Origin: Paralichthys olivaceus
Lineage: Eukaryota; Chordata; Actinopteri; Pleuronectiformes; Paralichthyidae
Assembly (NCBI RefSeq): GCF_024713975.1
Contig: NC_091110.1
Location: forward strand, 3,297,001 to 3,361,000
Length of the DNA: 64,000 bases
Direction: 5' to 3'
Below the pieces are notes generated by a model. It did no database searches. It worked only from the letters and a program-made list of their open reading frames with translations, and had not been told where the DNA came from. Positions 34,632-47,480 of this stretch are shown here, piece by piece. The position numbers and the translations under genes were made by a program. Position 1 is the stretch's first letter. Each line of letters opens with the position of its first letter.

Positions 34632-37600
34632 TCAGTCCGTCTTCCAAACAACGTTCAGGAACTTTACGACTTCCTCATAGATTATGAAGACTATGGCCAC
34701 ATCCATGCACACCCGACCAAGCCGAGGGACGGTGCCTTTGTAGAACCTGAACAGAATACACACAGAGAGAGTGAATACACGAAACGTAATAACATTCAAT
34801 CTTCAGTATCTTGCTACTGTCAGATTCTGGTATTGATGAGCTTCTAGGTATATATTAGTTAGTAATAACAAATAAAAATACAATAAGGTAGGTACTGAGG
34901 AGCATTTTACTGTTTTGATAAAAATATTTCAAAATATGAACTTCCTGTAGTTTGAGCTGAGATTTATTTGTCTGAGCTTCTCATCTAACTCTCAGAAAGA
35001 GATCAAATCAGTGTATTTCCCAAAATGTATGAATTACTCCTTTGATTCATACTGTTCAGAATAAATGCAGTTACATTCTGGTTCTCTAGTTACACAGAGT
35101 TCAAATTACTGCTGGATTATCAGTGTGTAAAGAGTGTGTATACTAGTGCAGGTCAACTGGACTTGGTTGAGTTTTCACGTCTCATCAACGAGGCTTCTTC
35201 AGTATAAATTTATAGTATTAGGTCAAATCCAAATTACCGAATGAATTATTATCAGTGAATTATTATCAGGGTGTTTCCTGAGGCATCGGAAAATCACTGC
35301 GAACTACATAAACGCAGCCAAAACTCAACATGCAAACTGTACGTCTCTATACATAATATCCATGTGAACTTACGCCATTGGTCCCTCATGCTTCATGATC
35401 TTGGTGGCACAGTCCATTGTGCTTTTGTACTTGTGAGCTTCAAGTCCCTGTTGATAGATGAACATACATACGTTAGTCGCTATGCACACGTTAGAACTTT
35501 GAGATTATGGGAAGTGAATGTGTTCTTCAACCAACCTGCATTCTGGTTTTGATGACATCCAGGGGAGTGTTTCCAAACACGCTGGCAGCACCAGCGACTG
35601 CTCCAAACGATCCGGTTATCAAAGGGTTAATGGCTTTGTTGGGGTCATCCCCTTTGGAGTTAATGAAAAATAAAATATTATTCTTTGATTACATCATTCG
35701 GTTGTATGTGTTGATTATGAAGATGAGGAACAATTTATTCACTCACTCACCTTTGTACCAGTTCCTCAGGGAAGTCATGACATAGAAGCGAATGGCCTGG
35801 TTGGAGCCTTGCTTCAGTACAGTGGCTGTTAGGCCCTGATAGGTCCCCTTCAGTCCTGTAGATACATCAGTACTATCAGTGCTCTATAGAATGCATATCT
35901 ATTTTTACTGTCAGTCACCAGTTCTTAAAGTGAAGGACTTTTCAGATGTAATGAGGCTGAGGAAAAGTACAGTATCATTCTTTAAATAATGGTGGCGATG
36001 ACTCAAAGAACTTGACAAGTTATTTCCTTTATTCCTGTAAAACCATGATGCAATGGAAAAAGAACAGTAGGTGGCAGTATAATGCAACTGACAAAATAAG
36101 AAAAGCCTTCCTCACCTTGGGTTCGAATGATCTCTCTCACCCCATGGAAAAATCCCTTGTACTTTGGGTTGGCTGATGTCTGGTCATGGATGAATTTGAC
36201 CTAAAATGACACCAGAAAAGTGATAAAATAATTCTGAAAGGAAAAAATTCAGAGCAGAATAAAACTGATGGCTCTTAAAACCTGTAACTTGCCAGCTTCT
36301 AAATGCATATACTGTATATGCTATTAGAAATGTTCAAATCCACATCTGATATATGTTGTTTTCTTTTACCTTAACTGTCTCCATGGGACAGACGACGAGC
36401 ACGGCTTCTGCAACTCCAGCTCCAAGGCCACAGAGGAATCCTCGCTTGCTGTCTAGTTTGCCGCTCTCATCACGCATCTTATTACTAAGGAACTCAAACA
36501 CCCCAAATCTGTAGAAAATAATAAACAATATAAACATGATTAATAATCAAAAGTAAAAAATAAAATGTACCAGCTTCTAACAGCATACTCTTAATAAAGA
36601 ATCTATAATTTGTCGTAGCTTTATTAAAGCATTTCATTATTTCATTTTAGATCCGACATAAGACATTAGTGAGACTAACTTTTGTGTTACCAGGATGTGA
36701 AAATTGGCTGGATTGTTGAAATAAACATGCACAACTGCAGACTGGATAAATTATCTGAAAGCATTAGCATTTATTAATTTTGCCATTATAAAATTGCCAT
36801 TAGAGCTGAAATTATTAGTTGATCAACTGACTACATTTTATTTTCTTCAAGTAATGGGCTGATGTCATAATATACAGGTTAACTTATAATGAATGCAAAT
36901 GATTATTAATGAATTGTAAGGATTCTCAAAATCACCAGTAAATATCTTATCAAGCACTTAATAATTTGAATACAAATTATTAAGTGTCCCTGCAATTAGC
37001 AAATACTTTCAAAAAACAGTTTATCAACAACTAATCTGTCTAATTTCTTAAATAAACTGTGCTTAGAAAATTGTCAAAGCTGTGACAGTCCAAAATATAA
37101 ACAAGTTCAAAATAAGGTGATATAATACAGAAAAGTAGCAGTTCTTTTCATTTCAGAAGCTCGAGCAAGAAAATGAAAAACAGAAAACAATTTATCAACT
37201 ATGAAAATTGTTGCGGGTCAATTTTCTGTCAATCTCTGCTCTTGAAAATGTTTCAGGATGATTTGTTCCAAAGTTGTGTAAATGTAATAAATTATTCTTT
37301 GCATATCTAGCATCCACACTGGATGTCATAATGGAGGTATAATGGAAGTACATTATTTACATAAGGCATGGCTGATCTCCTTATGAGGTGTTGGTTTGTG
37401 CCTGCACATGTGTGTAAGGTTGTGTGGTTGCAGTACCTTACAGCTGCTTTAGGTATAGAGCCATACAGCAGAGAGCTTAGACCTCTGTACAGACCCCTCA
37501 CCCCATGACCGTTCACCGTCTGCTTCACACAGTCCCCTGTGAGGACAAGGGAGACGGGAAATAAACAAAAGAGGACAGAGGTGAGATGAAAAAGAGACAA

Positions 37601-40600
37601 GGATAAGCTACAAAGACAAAAACACTCATTTGCAGCATGGATATCAAAACACTCCTGCGCTACTGCCAAGAAAAGAACACACAGTGAATATAATCATTAG
37701 CTGCATTGTTCAAATAATCCTACTATAACAGTAATTTTTCTAAAGGTTAGAGTAGTGAATTTCTGATTCCAATATGTATCTACTGGAGTCTGAAACGAGT
37801 CCTTCATACTGAGTCTCCACAGACAAATATGGTGTGTGCCAAAGTTCACAAGCTCTTATCGAACAGATCAACACCAGCTTACGAGACAAATACACATGTG
37901 TTCATTCACGTTTGCTCTCAGAACTGCAGTAACACAATGTGTAAACTTACTAATCATGTAAAAATGATTCTGTGTATCTCATGTACCTAATGATAGATTG
38001 GTTTCAGGGCGATGTTGTAAAGTATTCATTCTAACAAAAATAACAGCTGTATCACATAGCTCTAGATTCAATTAATTAAAAATAAATATTAACATGTGCA
38101 TTCTATTAGGGAATCCCATCATAGTTTTTGGTCTAATGTATGAAATAAGTAAGCATGTGTGTGTGGACATCACTTAGATGAGTAATTGTGATGACTAGAT
38201 GAGAAGACTGATTCACTTCTGGGATCTGTTTGTTACTGGTGAGCCTAGCATAGCATAGCATAAAGGCTGAAAGCATGTGGAAACAGCAAGCCTTGTACAG
38301 TTCAGGTCCATGAGGTCCATGAGGTTACAGGGCCTCCAGCAGATACTCCACACAGTTACTCACCTGCTTAGAGGTATTCCACCACATGACAACTCATAAA
38401 ACCACACATTAAAGCTTTTTGAATTTTCTTTTTTTCAAGAATATTAAAGATGCTGCTAGACTTTTTGAGTCTCACTGTTTGCCTGACTTCTTGTCTTTAT
38501 TCTAATGCTGCCTTCAAATGGAACTTGTGAGCTTGTGGTTACTATGTGAGGAGTTGTGTACACACGGTGTAATGCAGGAAATGCAAAGGCATAATGTTAA
38601 GAGGATAAAAATGTGGGGATTATATCTATTATACTCTTGAACTCCAAAATTCCTTGATTGTGTATATACCACAAAAGGGGGGCATACCCACATTGAAGGC
38701 AGTACAAGCTAACTTTCTCTTGGCTTTATCTCACAAACAGGTATAAGACTGATATCAATATTCTCATCCAACTCTACTCAAGAAAGCCATCATGTTTTTT
38801 TTTTGCCTTTAAGGACATTTTGTCCCCATGAAGGACATCTACAGATTAACAAGATATGAAGACATTCTGCTAGCGTTCTGTGGTATCCCATAGTGTTATA
38901 TTTCTATTTTTTCCTATTCTAAAATCACCAATATTGCCATCATATGCAGTAATAGGGATGAAATCAAATCTTCTTCAAATCTAGTCAACTAGTTCCATTG
39001 ACAAACGTAAACTCACCGATGCCTTTATATTTGGGAGGATTTGCCTTTTCGTCCAGCTGCAGTTGTGTTTTAACGTACTCTGTTGGGAAGGTGATGCAGA
39101 TCTCGATGCCTCCTGCAATCCCACCTGAAATAACAGCGAAGAGAACTTTCAGCACAGATTGGTTTCAACAAAAGAGTTAAGAAACATAGAAAACCTGCAC
39201 AAGCAAGCATGTGAAAACTGCATCAACACTCTGAACCACTGCAAAACATATAAATATTGTGCATATTTATTTATATTTATTTGAATAATATTCACTATCA
39301 CCACTAGTAAAGTATGATTTACTAATTCACTATTAATTTCTGTTTTTATATGAAAGAGCCAATACAACTTTTCTGTTGCAAGAAATCTTTAAAAAGCTAA
39401 AATTTGATTAAATAAAATTAAAAAAGTAAATTAACTTAATACATAAACCGGTGGGTGCAGTAAGACACAGTTGAAGTTGATGTCAGCGAGGGGCACATTA
39501 GTAGCTACAGCACGTATATACACCAGTTCCACCTTAAAATCCTGGCTGTCACACATCTGCCGTTCAACAGCGAGCTCTCATCCCTGCAGCTGATTGGCTC
39601 GGCTGATCTCAGCGTGATTGTGCCCACAGAACCTCCCCTCAGCCCTGACTCGACTCAACTCAAGGGGGTGTGTAGGCTCCAGAGAACATAGTGTTCACCA
39701 TATAACACTACAACCACACACAGCAGCCATAAGATGATGGTGTGATCCCTCGGATGGGTGGTGTAAAGAGGGCATGGGGAGGGGGACATTAGCTTTCCTT
39801 GAAAAAGTGTCTCAAATCGTCCTAATGGCCCATCTAAAAGACAGCATTCAATGAACTGGGCTATGCTTATACAGGCCCTGACTAACAAGTTGGTGTTTAA
39901 AAGAACATGCATTTATGCAGAAGTGGTAAAAGACTGTAGATGGTTACGTTTTTAACATGTATACAAGCCTGAATTCATTCTCACACACTGTTGATGTCTT
40001 TCACATGCACTCTGTCCACTAAACAATGTCATGCAGAGAAATCCAACACAACCCTGGTTTCCAGACTACATTTCGGACATGCAAGTCAGGCTGGTCGTGC
40101 ACGTGCAAGCTCAAGATTACAGGCTGGACGGCTCAACCGAGGTCCTAACAGTGCTGGTTATGACACACCCCAGCTTTCGATTGGTTAGAGACCGGGTTCA
40201 CAGCTGTGGTTACGAATTAAACCTGGATCAAAAACACAGTTCACACCATCATTATGTGCAAACATGCCTCCAAGAAGTACCTGCATTACGTCCACGTGTT
40301 CTGGAAAAAGATATAGAACCAGTTTAACAAGTCCAACATGTAGGGACAGTTGAACAGGTATTTTAAGAGAGAATTTGGAAAGACGGATTGGCTTTTTTCT
40401 ACTGTCTTTTTTTAAGACACAAAGGTAGGTCATGGTTCCTACTGCACTTTTCCTGCAGCGATGAGTCTAATGGCATATTAACATGCTCCTCACGTTAATA
40501 AGTTACCTCCTGCCTCTGCCTGTTGCACCGCCTCTTGCCTGAATAATGCAGAGGATTTGTTGGACCCAGTTCTCTGGACTTTATCCATAGGTCATGTCTG

Positions 40601-42965
40601 AAAACTGCTTTATAGTCAGGGTTACTGCTAATAAATCACTTTTCTAACTCCTGTAGGTCACTCTGCATGTCACAACCTAATGCCAACTTAAAACCATTTC
40701 TTACCACCAACCATTCACTTATTTTTGCCCGACATGTTCCTGCTATATGATGTTGACAACTCCCAAAAGACTTCCTGAGTTTTTGCTGCAACTTGAAGTG
40801 GCTTTTGCATGAATTTTTCAAGTCTGAAAGTTTTACGATTATTCTGTCACCACATAAATGCACGTCAATTGTTTACAATGAGAAAGACCCGTGTTTGACA
40901 CAACTTTATCAAACATGTACTTTTTTACATTTAACTTACAAACAACCACAACAGAGCCCACGCCTGCCATGTAATAACCTTTCATTTATGCTCTGAAATG
41001 AAAAAGAAGTGAAATGAAATTGGGTGAAATTATACTTGCAATTGCTATGGACGAAATAAATCCTGTAATTTCCCCACAAGCTTGATTTCACGCAGTTTCT
41101 CTCATGGCATTTTGGGACACATTCTCGTTACTTTGCTTCAGATAGGCTAGTTGTTTCCCCCTGTTTCCAGTCTTAATGCTCAGCTAAGCTAACATTTACT
41201 CCCCAACCAATTTTCACATCTAAAATGATCCCAAAGAGCAAATGATCATATTTTCTTTCCAATGAATTGCTTTGTAGATTGTGAAACATTCATGTGTACA
41301 ACAAAGACAACCTGTACTGTAAATAAAGATGACTCCAGAGTTTACTCCCACCATAATAGCTGTGTTTCTGTGGGGATTGGTGGTGTCATTAAGCTTTAGC
41401 ATGTGATCCAGCTACTCTCTTGTGACTTGCTCGTAGCTGCCATGTCATCCTGTTAGCTCACACTGCAACCACAGAGAGCTGTAGTTATTTTTTCACAAGA
41501 TTGGGGTTTGCATTTCAGGCTGAACACACATACTGTATCATTACACGAGAGACAGCTTGGGAAATCATCTTGAATTTTTCTCTTTGCAAACTCTCCGGAG
41601 CTGAGCTTGTCACAGGCATGTTGTTACCCAGGTGAACGAGTGCAGGGGCTGACGGAGCAATGTGCTTTGTCATTGTGGCTCAGGATTCATGACCTGGGCC
41701 TCTGAGCACAAACTGTGAGGGCATGAGGTCAATAAAAAACCAACTGCTGACAGTGATATATGTAAAAGTACAGTGAACACGTTTTTTTTGTTCAATGTTC
41801 AAGAATGAAAACGTCGTAGATTCAGCCATAGTTTCAGCCCTTTCTCACGTTTCCTAATGGTGTTGTAATATTATAAATAATGATTGTCCTGCAGTACATA
41901 CTGAGCTCTGTCACTGATTGACTAATGAGACAGGCCGCCAATCAGAGTTCATTTTTATCAGGTTTCTTTGAAAAGGCTCTGTGCTAAAGTCTACAAGTTC
42001 CAGGAGCTACCAGACCGTCCGCCCTCCAGTCACAAACTAAAGTTTACTAAAGTTTGTCCTGGCAGGTTTAGCAGGACCAATGGATGAAGACACATGTTGT
42101 TCATTCAGGAATCTGGTATACAATTAAAATATGATCTGTGGTGCAATACGACTTTGTTGAAGTTTCCAAGTTAACTTAGTTAAACACATAGAATGCAGTT
42201 AAATCCCCTTTTCACTATTATACCCACCAAAGTGTGCAATATATCAATGATATGGAGGAATTTGGATATTTAGAATCATTTGCCTATAGTGCCTTCATTT
42301 ATTTATATCACTTTTACAACAATTCCAAAAAATGGAATTAAATAATCATTAAAGAGATTAACTGAACCTGGATGTATAGGAAAATAGAGTTAAGTATCGA
42401 GATAGTATAGAAATGAATGTAATATTCATATATTAAACGTACGAACATAGCATAATATAAGAGGTGTCTGGTACTGGACCTTTCAGACTGCTATGTTCTA
42501 AAAACACATACAAACACAACATCAGATTAGTCATGAATGTTTTTAACTTTTGAAAGTGAAGTTGTAAACATTGAAAGGACACGGAAATCTCCGAAACACC
42601 CTTGCAGCCCTGCAGACGCCCTGCCTTTCAGACATCAGGGTGAACTGCATTTCTCTGTCGTTTAGGCTTCGCCCTTTATCTCTCCTGCCTGCTGTGCACA
42701 TTCCTCTCCGATGCTTTTCAAATCAGAGAAACACAGCGCTGCAGCTGAGGCCTGTGATCACATCTGTACGCACACATTTCAGCCTTTTGCATGTGGAGGC
42801 ACAAAGTTTAACAGCTGCTCCTGCGAGACAAACACACACAGAAACTTTGTTACCTGCCAGGATAGCTTTTCCAGGGTGGGTGAACTTGGCTTTACTCGCC
42901 GGAGCTGCAGCCGCCAAACACCGGGGTCTGTGGAACGGGCTCACGAAGCCTGGTTGTCCGGACAT
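34632..42965 (-). CDS. slc25a1: Mitochondrial tricarboxylate (citrate) transport protein, complete
   Basis: This inner-membrane carrier exchanges matrix citrate for cytosolic malate and supplies cytosolic acetyl-CoA for fatty acid and sterol synthesis. Nine coding exons total 954 nt (317 residues; human 311): 42854-42965, 39017-39124, 37437-37536, 36370-36508, 36116-36200, 35751-35855, 35536-35651, 35374-35447 and 34632-34746 (stop at 34632-34634). All junctions are GT-AG and in frame. Three mitochondrial-carrier repeats are present, each with its PX[DE]XX[KR] signature: [18 protein letters not shown] and TPLDVIKTR. The N-terminus [20 protein letters not shown] is a plausible short presequence and is a little longer than in mammals; the following [20 protein letters not shown] is family-typical. 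The C-terminus FLNVVWKTD is also typical. The start methionine is the first in frame with the conserved segment. Intron 1 (39125-42853) is by far the longest. Confidence 0.97.
39125..42853 (-). other. slc25a1: slc25a1 intron 1
   Basis: This 3.7-kb intron holds no coding exon that I can support. Around 39520-39600 the minus strand shows a CCAAT box (GAGCCAATCAGC), a TATA-like TATATAC and a downstream ATG with a short ORF. That is an arrangement an alternative promoter could have. The short ORF would not splice in frame to exon 2, so any alternative transcript would need a different start. Confidence 0.35.
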
Positions 42966-43270
42966 GACTGCTAAACGCTGGCCAAACTTTTGTTGTCAAC
43001 ACGGATGTGCACGGACCAGCTCAGCCTTCAAGCGCTTGTCGTGCAGTCCGCGTGCAGGCGCCTCGACGCGGACACTCAGCGAGCAAACAGGCGGCGCTGA
43101 CCATTGGACCCTCAGCGCTGCTCTGTTGTTAAATGTACTTTTGACAGTCAAGTTATCATCACAGTGCAAACACACACACACATACACACACACACACACA
43201 CACAGGCTGATAGCGTCGAGTCAGTGTTCATTCAGGGCGGAGCTGAGCGCAACCCCCCCCCCCCCTGCCG
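42966..43270 (-). promoter_or_regulatory. slc25a1: slc25a1 5' flank, CpG-rich with CCAAT box
   Basis: The stretch upstream of the start codon is CpG-rich. A CCAAT box on the minus strand (ATTGG at 43103-43107 on the plus strand) lies about 140 nt before the ATG. A (CA)n run at about 43168-43203 and a poly-C tract near 43250-43265 bound it. The 244-codon plus-strand ORF across this region is antisense to slc25a1 exon 1 and reads through simple repeats, so it is not a gene. Confidence 0.5.
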
Positions 43271-43508
43271 CAGCCCAACACAGAGAGCGCCATGTTTGTC
43301 ACTAACATTTAAGGAGGACCGGCGACTCTGCTCGTTGAAAAACTCCTGCACCCTTTAAATGCAACACGTGTTCTGTGGGACCCCTCTCCACTGCACTGAC
43401 AGAGTACATACAATGAAAAATTTACTTCATGCTACTTTCTACTTTCACTTTATTTCAGATGCAAGTATTTGGCCCATTGTTTGTACTCAACCATAATTAT
43501 ATTACAAC

Positions 43509-43690
43509 TTAAAGGTCCAGTGTGTAAGATTTAGGTGAAAGGGATCTATTGGCAGAAATTTATGTAGAATAATCCTCATGATGTTCATCAACATTTGTGT
43601 ATCAGAACTTCTCCTAACAACTTCTCCTCACCTCTCCACCTTAGTTAGCCCATGTCCCATCTTCTCAGAGACCCTTTGAGGGGCCCACCT
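43509..43690 (+). repeat. Partial MITE copy
   Basis: It begins TTAAAGGTCCAGTGTGTAAG and follows copy A (6813-7187) through AGAATAATCCTCATGATGTT. It then diverges, with a weak match near the middle of the element. The far terminal repeat is not visible, so the copy is truncated or decayed. Confidence 0.7.
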
Positions 43691-43719
43691 TCTATGTTAA
43701 CCAGTAGAGACTAAATAAT

Positions 43720-45328
43720 CTACTCCACTAAAAGCAGCTGTTGAATATTATTCAAGAATATTTTTGCTAAATTAGTGCATAAGCTTTAATATTTAAGGTA
43801 CAATTTGCTAATTATTCTTAGGTACTTTAACTTAAGAAGAATGACAAGATCTCCCTTATGAATTAAATAGCTAAAAGGACAAGAGAAGTTTTATGATTCA
43901 GATGGATTGTCCACAAGGATGGCTATGACCATTTCAAGTCTTTGTCTGTAGCTGTGATCCAAGGTCTGACCCAATCCCACACATGCTATTTGGTGACTCC
44001 GCAGACAACCAGTGGCAAGACCCTGCAGGACCTAGTAAGATTCAACCGGTGGAGTCAAGGACTTCTCTTTCTACTCCTGTTGCGTGAGGCCACTGCGCAG
44101 AAGCTACATGGGGTGGCTGCAGAGGATGGCTACACAATGGCTGACAGCCAAGCATAACTCATCAGCTTTCCCAAAGAACTTGATCTCCTTGAGGTAAACA
44201 AACCTGCCAATGCATTGGTTTTGCATGTTTTGGATCCAGTTACTTCTATGCTCACTTTGACAGCCGTCCATAGCATCCAGGAATCCAGAACTAGATTGCA
44301 TCTTTACCAAAAGCTGGCACACATGTTGGATTCTGTGAGGCAGAGAAGCAGTTTGCAGTGTTCTCAAATGTAGAGCTAATGTTGGTGTGGGCCAATCAAT
44401 TAGCTATGTAAAGCATTTCTGGCCCTGTCTTGTGATCATCAGCAGCTCCTGGCCACAAACAAAATACACTCTCATTTTAACCTTCCCACTGCCCCTCATG
44501 CGGTGAGAACAACACTGGATATCATGGTTGGTGCACTGCCTCGTCAAAAAAACTCCTCCACTGAGCCATGTTGAATTGTCAGCAAACATGATCCTGTGAC
44601 TCCTAACTGCCAGCAGCCTGATGGAAGTAAGCTGCACAAGGGATGAGTTGCTGGCAGTGGAAGTACAATCCATGATCAAAATACAAATGTAGTGATTTTA
44701 GTACAGACATGACATCTTGTTTCTGGGAAAATAGTTTTGGGTGAACACGTTGCAGTTAATCAAAGTCAGCCTCTTTATTGAAAAATGTTTTTGCAAGAGA
44801 ATTGATATCATAATGATGGATCACATCATTACAAAGTGAGGGACACTTCAGTTTTTAGATATTAGGCTGCAAGGTTTTGTGGCTGAGTGTGGTTTGTAGA
44901 CAATAAACAAGCTGATCCTGACAAGCTAGACTGGTTCTGAAAGATTCCGGGTGAAACGTTACTACCAAGTTAATTGATGTTCTGGCAGAACGAACTGGTT
45001 CATTTAATTTGCTGAGACTTGATGAAAAGAAGAATGATTGCAGTTGTGCAGCAGCGTTGGCGGGTGATACTGAAAACCAGGAACCAGGCCCAGCCAGGAG
45101 CAGCACTCAACATGGGGACAGAGCAGACACACACATACCACTGGACTGCACAAAACAAAACCCAAAGTCCACTATCTTGACTGACTGATCTCATAACGTG
45201 TTTATATCCACACATTCAGATAATGTTATTGAAAGTTACCCTGTGTTCTTTTTCCCCCTGCTGGCCAGTTGATGGTTGGACTCAATCAATCACATTTTAT
45301 TTTTCTAACCCCTATTCACAACTTAAAA
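43720..45328. other. Spacer with decayed, unrecognised ORFs
   Basis: Between the MITE fragment and the kinase-like relic there are several overlapping ORFs of 70-91 codons, mostly between 43940 and 44680, interrupted by stops in every frame. The composition looks like old coding sequence, perhaps from a transposable element, but I recognise no domain in either strand. No exon structure can be built. Confidence 0.35.
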
Positions 45329-46260
45329 TTAGCCTCACAGGGCAAATTCAAGATAGAGGACATTTATGTTCTGCCTGATGAATTAAGTGGATATACAATC
45401 AACATGCTTGGGCAGAAGGGGGATATTGGAACAGTGATCCAGTGCGTACGATTAGACACCAAGGAGAAGCCTGTTATGCCTGGATAAAACAAGAAGGTCT
45501 GACTTGGTAGAAAAGAGATTTCATTCTTTTAAAAAACAGAGCACTTATGAAATGTCAGGTATTTTAAAAGCTTTCTTTTGATGATTTAATAGAGAGGCGT
45601 TGTGGCCCACTGCATCCTTCTGAGAATCATGGAATTACACAATAGAAACCGCATGACTCAGACAGCTCTCAAGACTGTAGCTAGTGCATTCAGGAATCAA
45701 GCCAGACAACATAAAGTGGATAAATCGTCAGCTACAGCCCCCAAAATGAACTGGTTGGTGTTGCTGTTATTTTCTCCTAACTGTGCCTTGGCACAAAGAT
45801 TCAGCCCATTGATTATGAGGAGACAGGGATTTTAAGCATTCTTAAACAAATGCTGAAAAACAAAATACACCCTCAGTGAAGCTCTGTGGCATCTTTATAT
45901 TACCATTATACAGTGTATATATCCAATGAAGCGAACTCCAATCCTGACGAGTCTGTTTGACAGTAAAATGATGCCACCTGGAGGAATCAGCTGATGAATC
46001 CAAGCACAACACAAATGGTCATTGCAAAGATAAGGATCCCTGAAGCTAACGTAGAAAACAACACTGCTGCAGGGACTTTACCGTCCTATGCTTTTCATGA
46101 TTCTGATAGGGACTAACCCTAACGCTAGCACAGGTTTTTATTAAAGTCAAAATATTTGATCAGGGGTCAGTGATTCTTCTCGTGGCTGACCAAGACTTCA
46201 CATTGCTTCAGAGCAGATGTTACTGAGTGAAGGCAAACATCACCTGATTGAAGATGCCAT
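45329..46260 (+). pseudogene. Kinase-like pseudogene fragment, possibly HIPK-type
   Basis: Two pieces recall a CMGC-type protein kinase of the HIPK-like group that is expanded in fish. The first (about 45345-45475) reads LSGYTINMLGQKGDIGTVIQ followed by CVRLDTKEK. It has the look of the glycine loop and the strand after it, with the loop glycines degraded. The second (about 46146-46225), in another frame, reads VKIFDQGSV and later LQSRCY, resembling the DFG region and activation segment. Stops and frame changes lie between and after them. The catalytic loop is not found. There are no introns with usable signals, which would suit a processed copy, but no poly-A tail is evident. The family assignment is a pattern judgement, not an alignment. 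Confidence 0.4.
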
Positions 46261-46471
46261 GGGAAGCACAGTGCTGCAGCTGTTAGCACTGTCACAACAG
46301 AGTAAGATGACTCTGGATCTGAATCTGCTTTTCCATGTAGGTGAATCAAGCAACATATTTGAATGGAATTGTGATCCCAACTGTATATTTGCACCATGTG
46401 GCTTTAATAATATGGCAGAATGTTGTACGTGTCCCCATGTTGAGGCCGGTTTCCTCCCACAATTCAAATCA

Positions 46472-46900
46472 CTAACTGACTGTACATTTCCTGTGGATAT
46501 TTCCTGTGTACATTTCTTTCACGGCCAAGTTGCAGTTTTTCAATTTTCTTGCATGTTGTAATTTAGTGATGTTGAGATAGATAACGTCTTTGCTGTCCTG
46601 ACTTAAAGCTGCTTCTGATACATCATGTTTTGTTTTCTTTGGGTTCATTGTAAGGGTGCAGGTCTGACAGAATTCATGTTTGTGTTGCTGTTGTTGACCC
46701 TCTTTTGTTTGTGACTGCAACACTAAGTCATCTGCGTATAGGAGAACCTTAATTTCTGTCTCATTCACATATGCAAACTCATTCAATGTATAAATTGAAG
46801 AAGGTTGGCCTAATGGTCCTCTCCCGCCGCTGTCTCCAGTTTGAACTGCACATTTACCTCCCATGCCTCTGGACTCACCTTTTCTGCCAGATGGAGTCAA
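46472..46900 (-). mobile_element. Non-LTR retrotransposon (LINE) reverse transcriptase fragment
   Basis: An open reading frame of 142 codons contains EIKVLLYADDLVLQSQTKEG, the reverse transcriptase catalytic block with its YADD motif. It is followed by FCQTCTLTMNPKKTK, typical of the next block in fish LINEs. Both flanks lose the homology quickly, so only the central palm portion remains. The arginine/glycine-rich N-terminal part and the end are not family-like. It is a dead fragment. Confidence 0.8.
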
Positions 46901-46971
46901 GTCCTTATTGATATCAACCTTTTCTTTGGTGGCCCTGAAAGCTTAACGCACTGCACGTCAGGAAAACACAT

Positions 46972-47056
46972 GCAAATACACAAAACACAAGCAAATCCAC
47001 CCAAAATACACAAAACACAAGCAAATCCACCCAAAATACTCCCAACACAAGCAAAG
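46972..47056 (+). repeat. Short tandem repeat, about 30-bp unit
   Basis: The unit ACACAAAACACAAGCAAATC plus CACCCAAAAT is present in just over two near-identical copies, followed by a diverged third start. It lies between the two LINE fragments. Confidence 0.8.
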
Positions 47057-47097
47057 AGATAAACACTCAATAAAGACATGCAGCACAACTAGAAATG

Positions 47098-47480
47098 TTC
47101 ATTTTATTGCTCATGTTTAAAGCCCTGAATGGCTTTGCAGCCAAATATTTGTCAGATTTATTGAGATCAGCAGATGGATCCCTGCAGGTCACTCCCAGGT
47201 CACAGCTGGAAACAAAGGTTGAGCAAGCCCCTGCTCTCAGAGCCCCACATTATGAAACTCACCACCCATGTCTCCTCTTTCTTTTAAATCCTTTCTCAAA
47301 ACTTTTCTTTTTCCTGAAAGCTTTTAAAATGGTGTAATGGTCTACTAATCCTATTTATTTATTTAGTTTTGCTCATGTTCTATTGTTTAATTCTCATTGT
47401 ATCTGCCTGCCTGGTGCTTTTTACTCTTTGAAAAGCAATTTGTAACATTGTACATGAAAGTACCAGATTAACAAAAATGT
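47098..47480 (+). mobile_element. LINE C-terminal and 3'UTR fragment
   Basis: The plus strand encodes LLMFKALNGFAAKYLSDLLR and, further on, a decayed FSKLFFFLKAF. This is the end of the ORF2 protein of LINEs related to the L2/CR1 type. It is followed by a TTTATTTATTT stretch and TTTGAAAAGCAATTTGTAAC, matching the 3' ends of such elements. The orientation is opposite to the RT fragment at 46472-46900, so they are not one continuous insertion. Confidence 0.7.

Noticed and set aside
42571..43305. 244-codon plus-strand ORF
   Set aside because: It is antisense to slc25a1 exon 1 and its CpG-rich flank, runs through a (CA)n repeat and a poly-C tract, and encodes no recognisable domain. High GC explains the length.
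43940..44680. Possible transposase or host-gene relic
   Set aside because: The ORFs have the feel of old coding sequence, but no motif could be matched in any frame, so only a neutral spacer entry is given.
46370..46470. Possible copy of a common fish repeat (minus strand GTGGGAGGAAACCGG)
   Set aside because: The match is one short core and the rest is too diverged to support a call.
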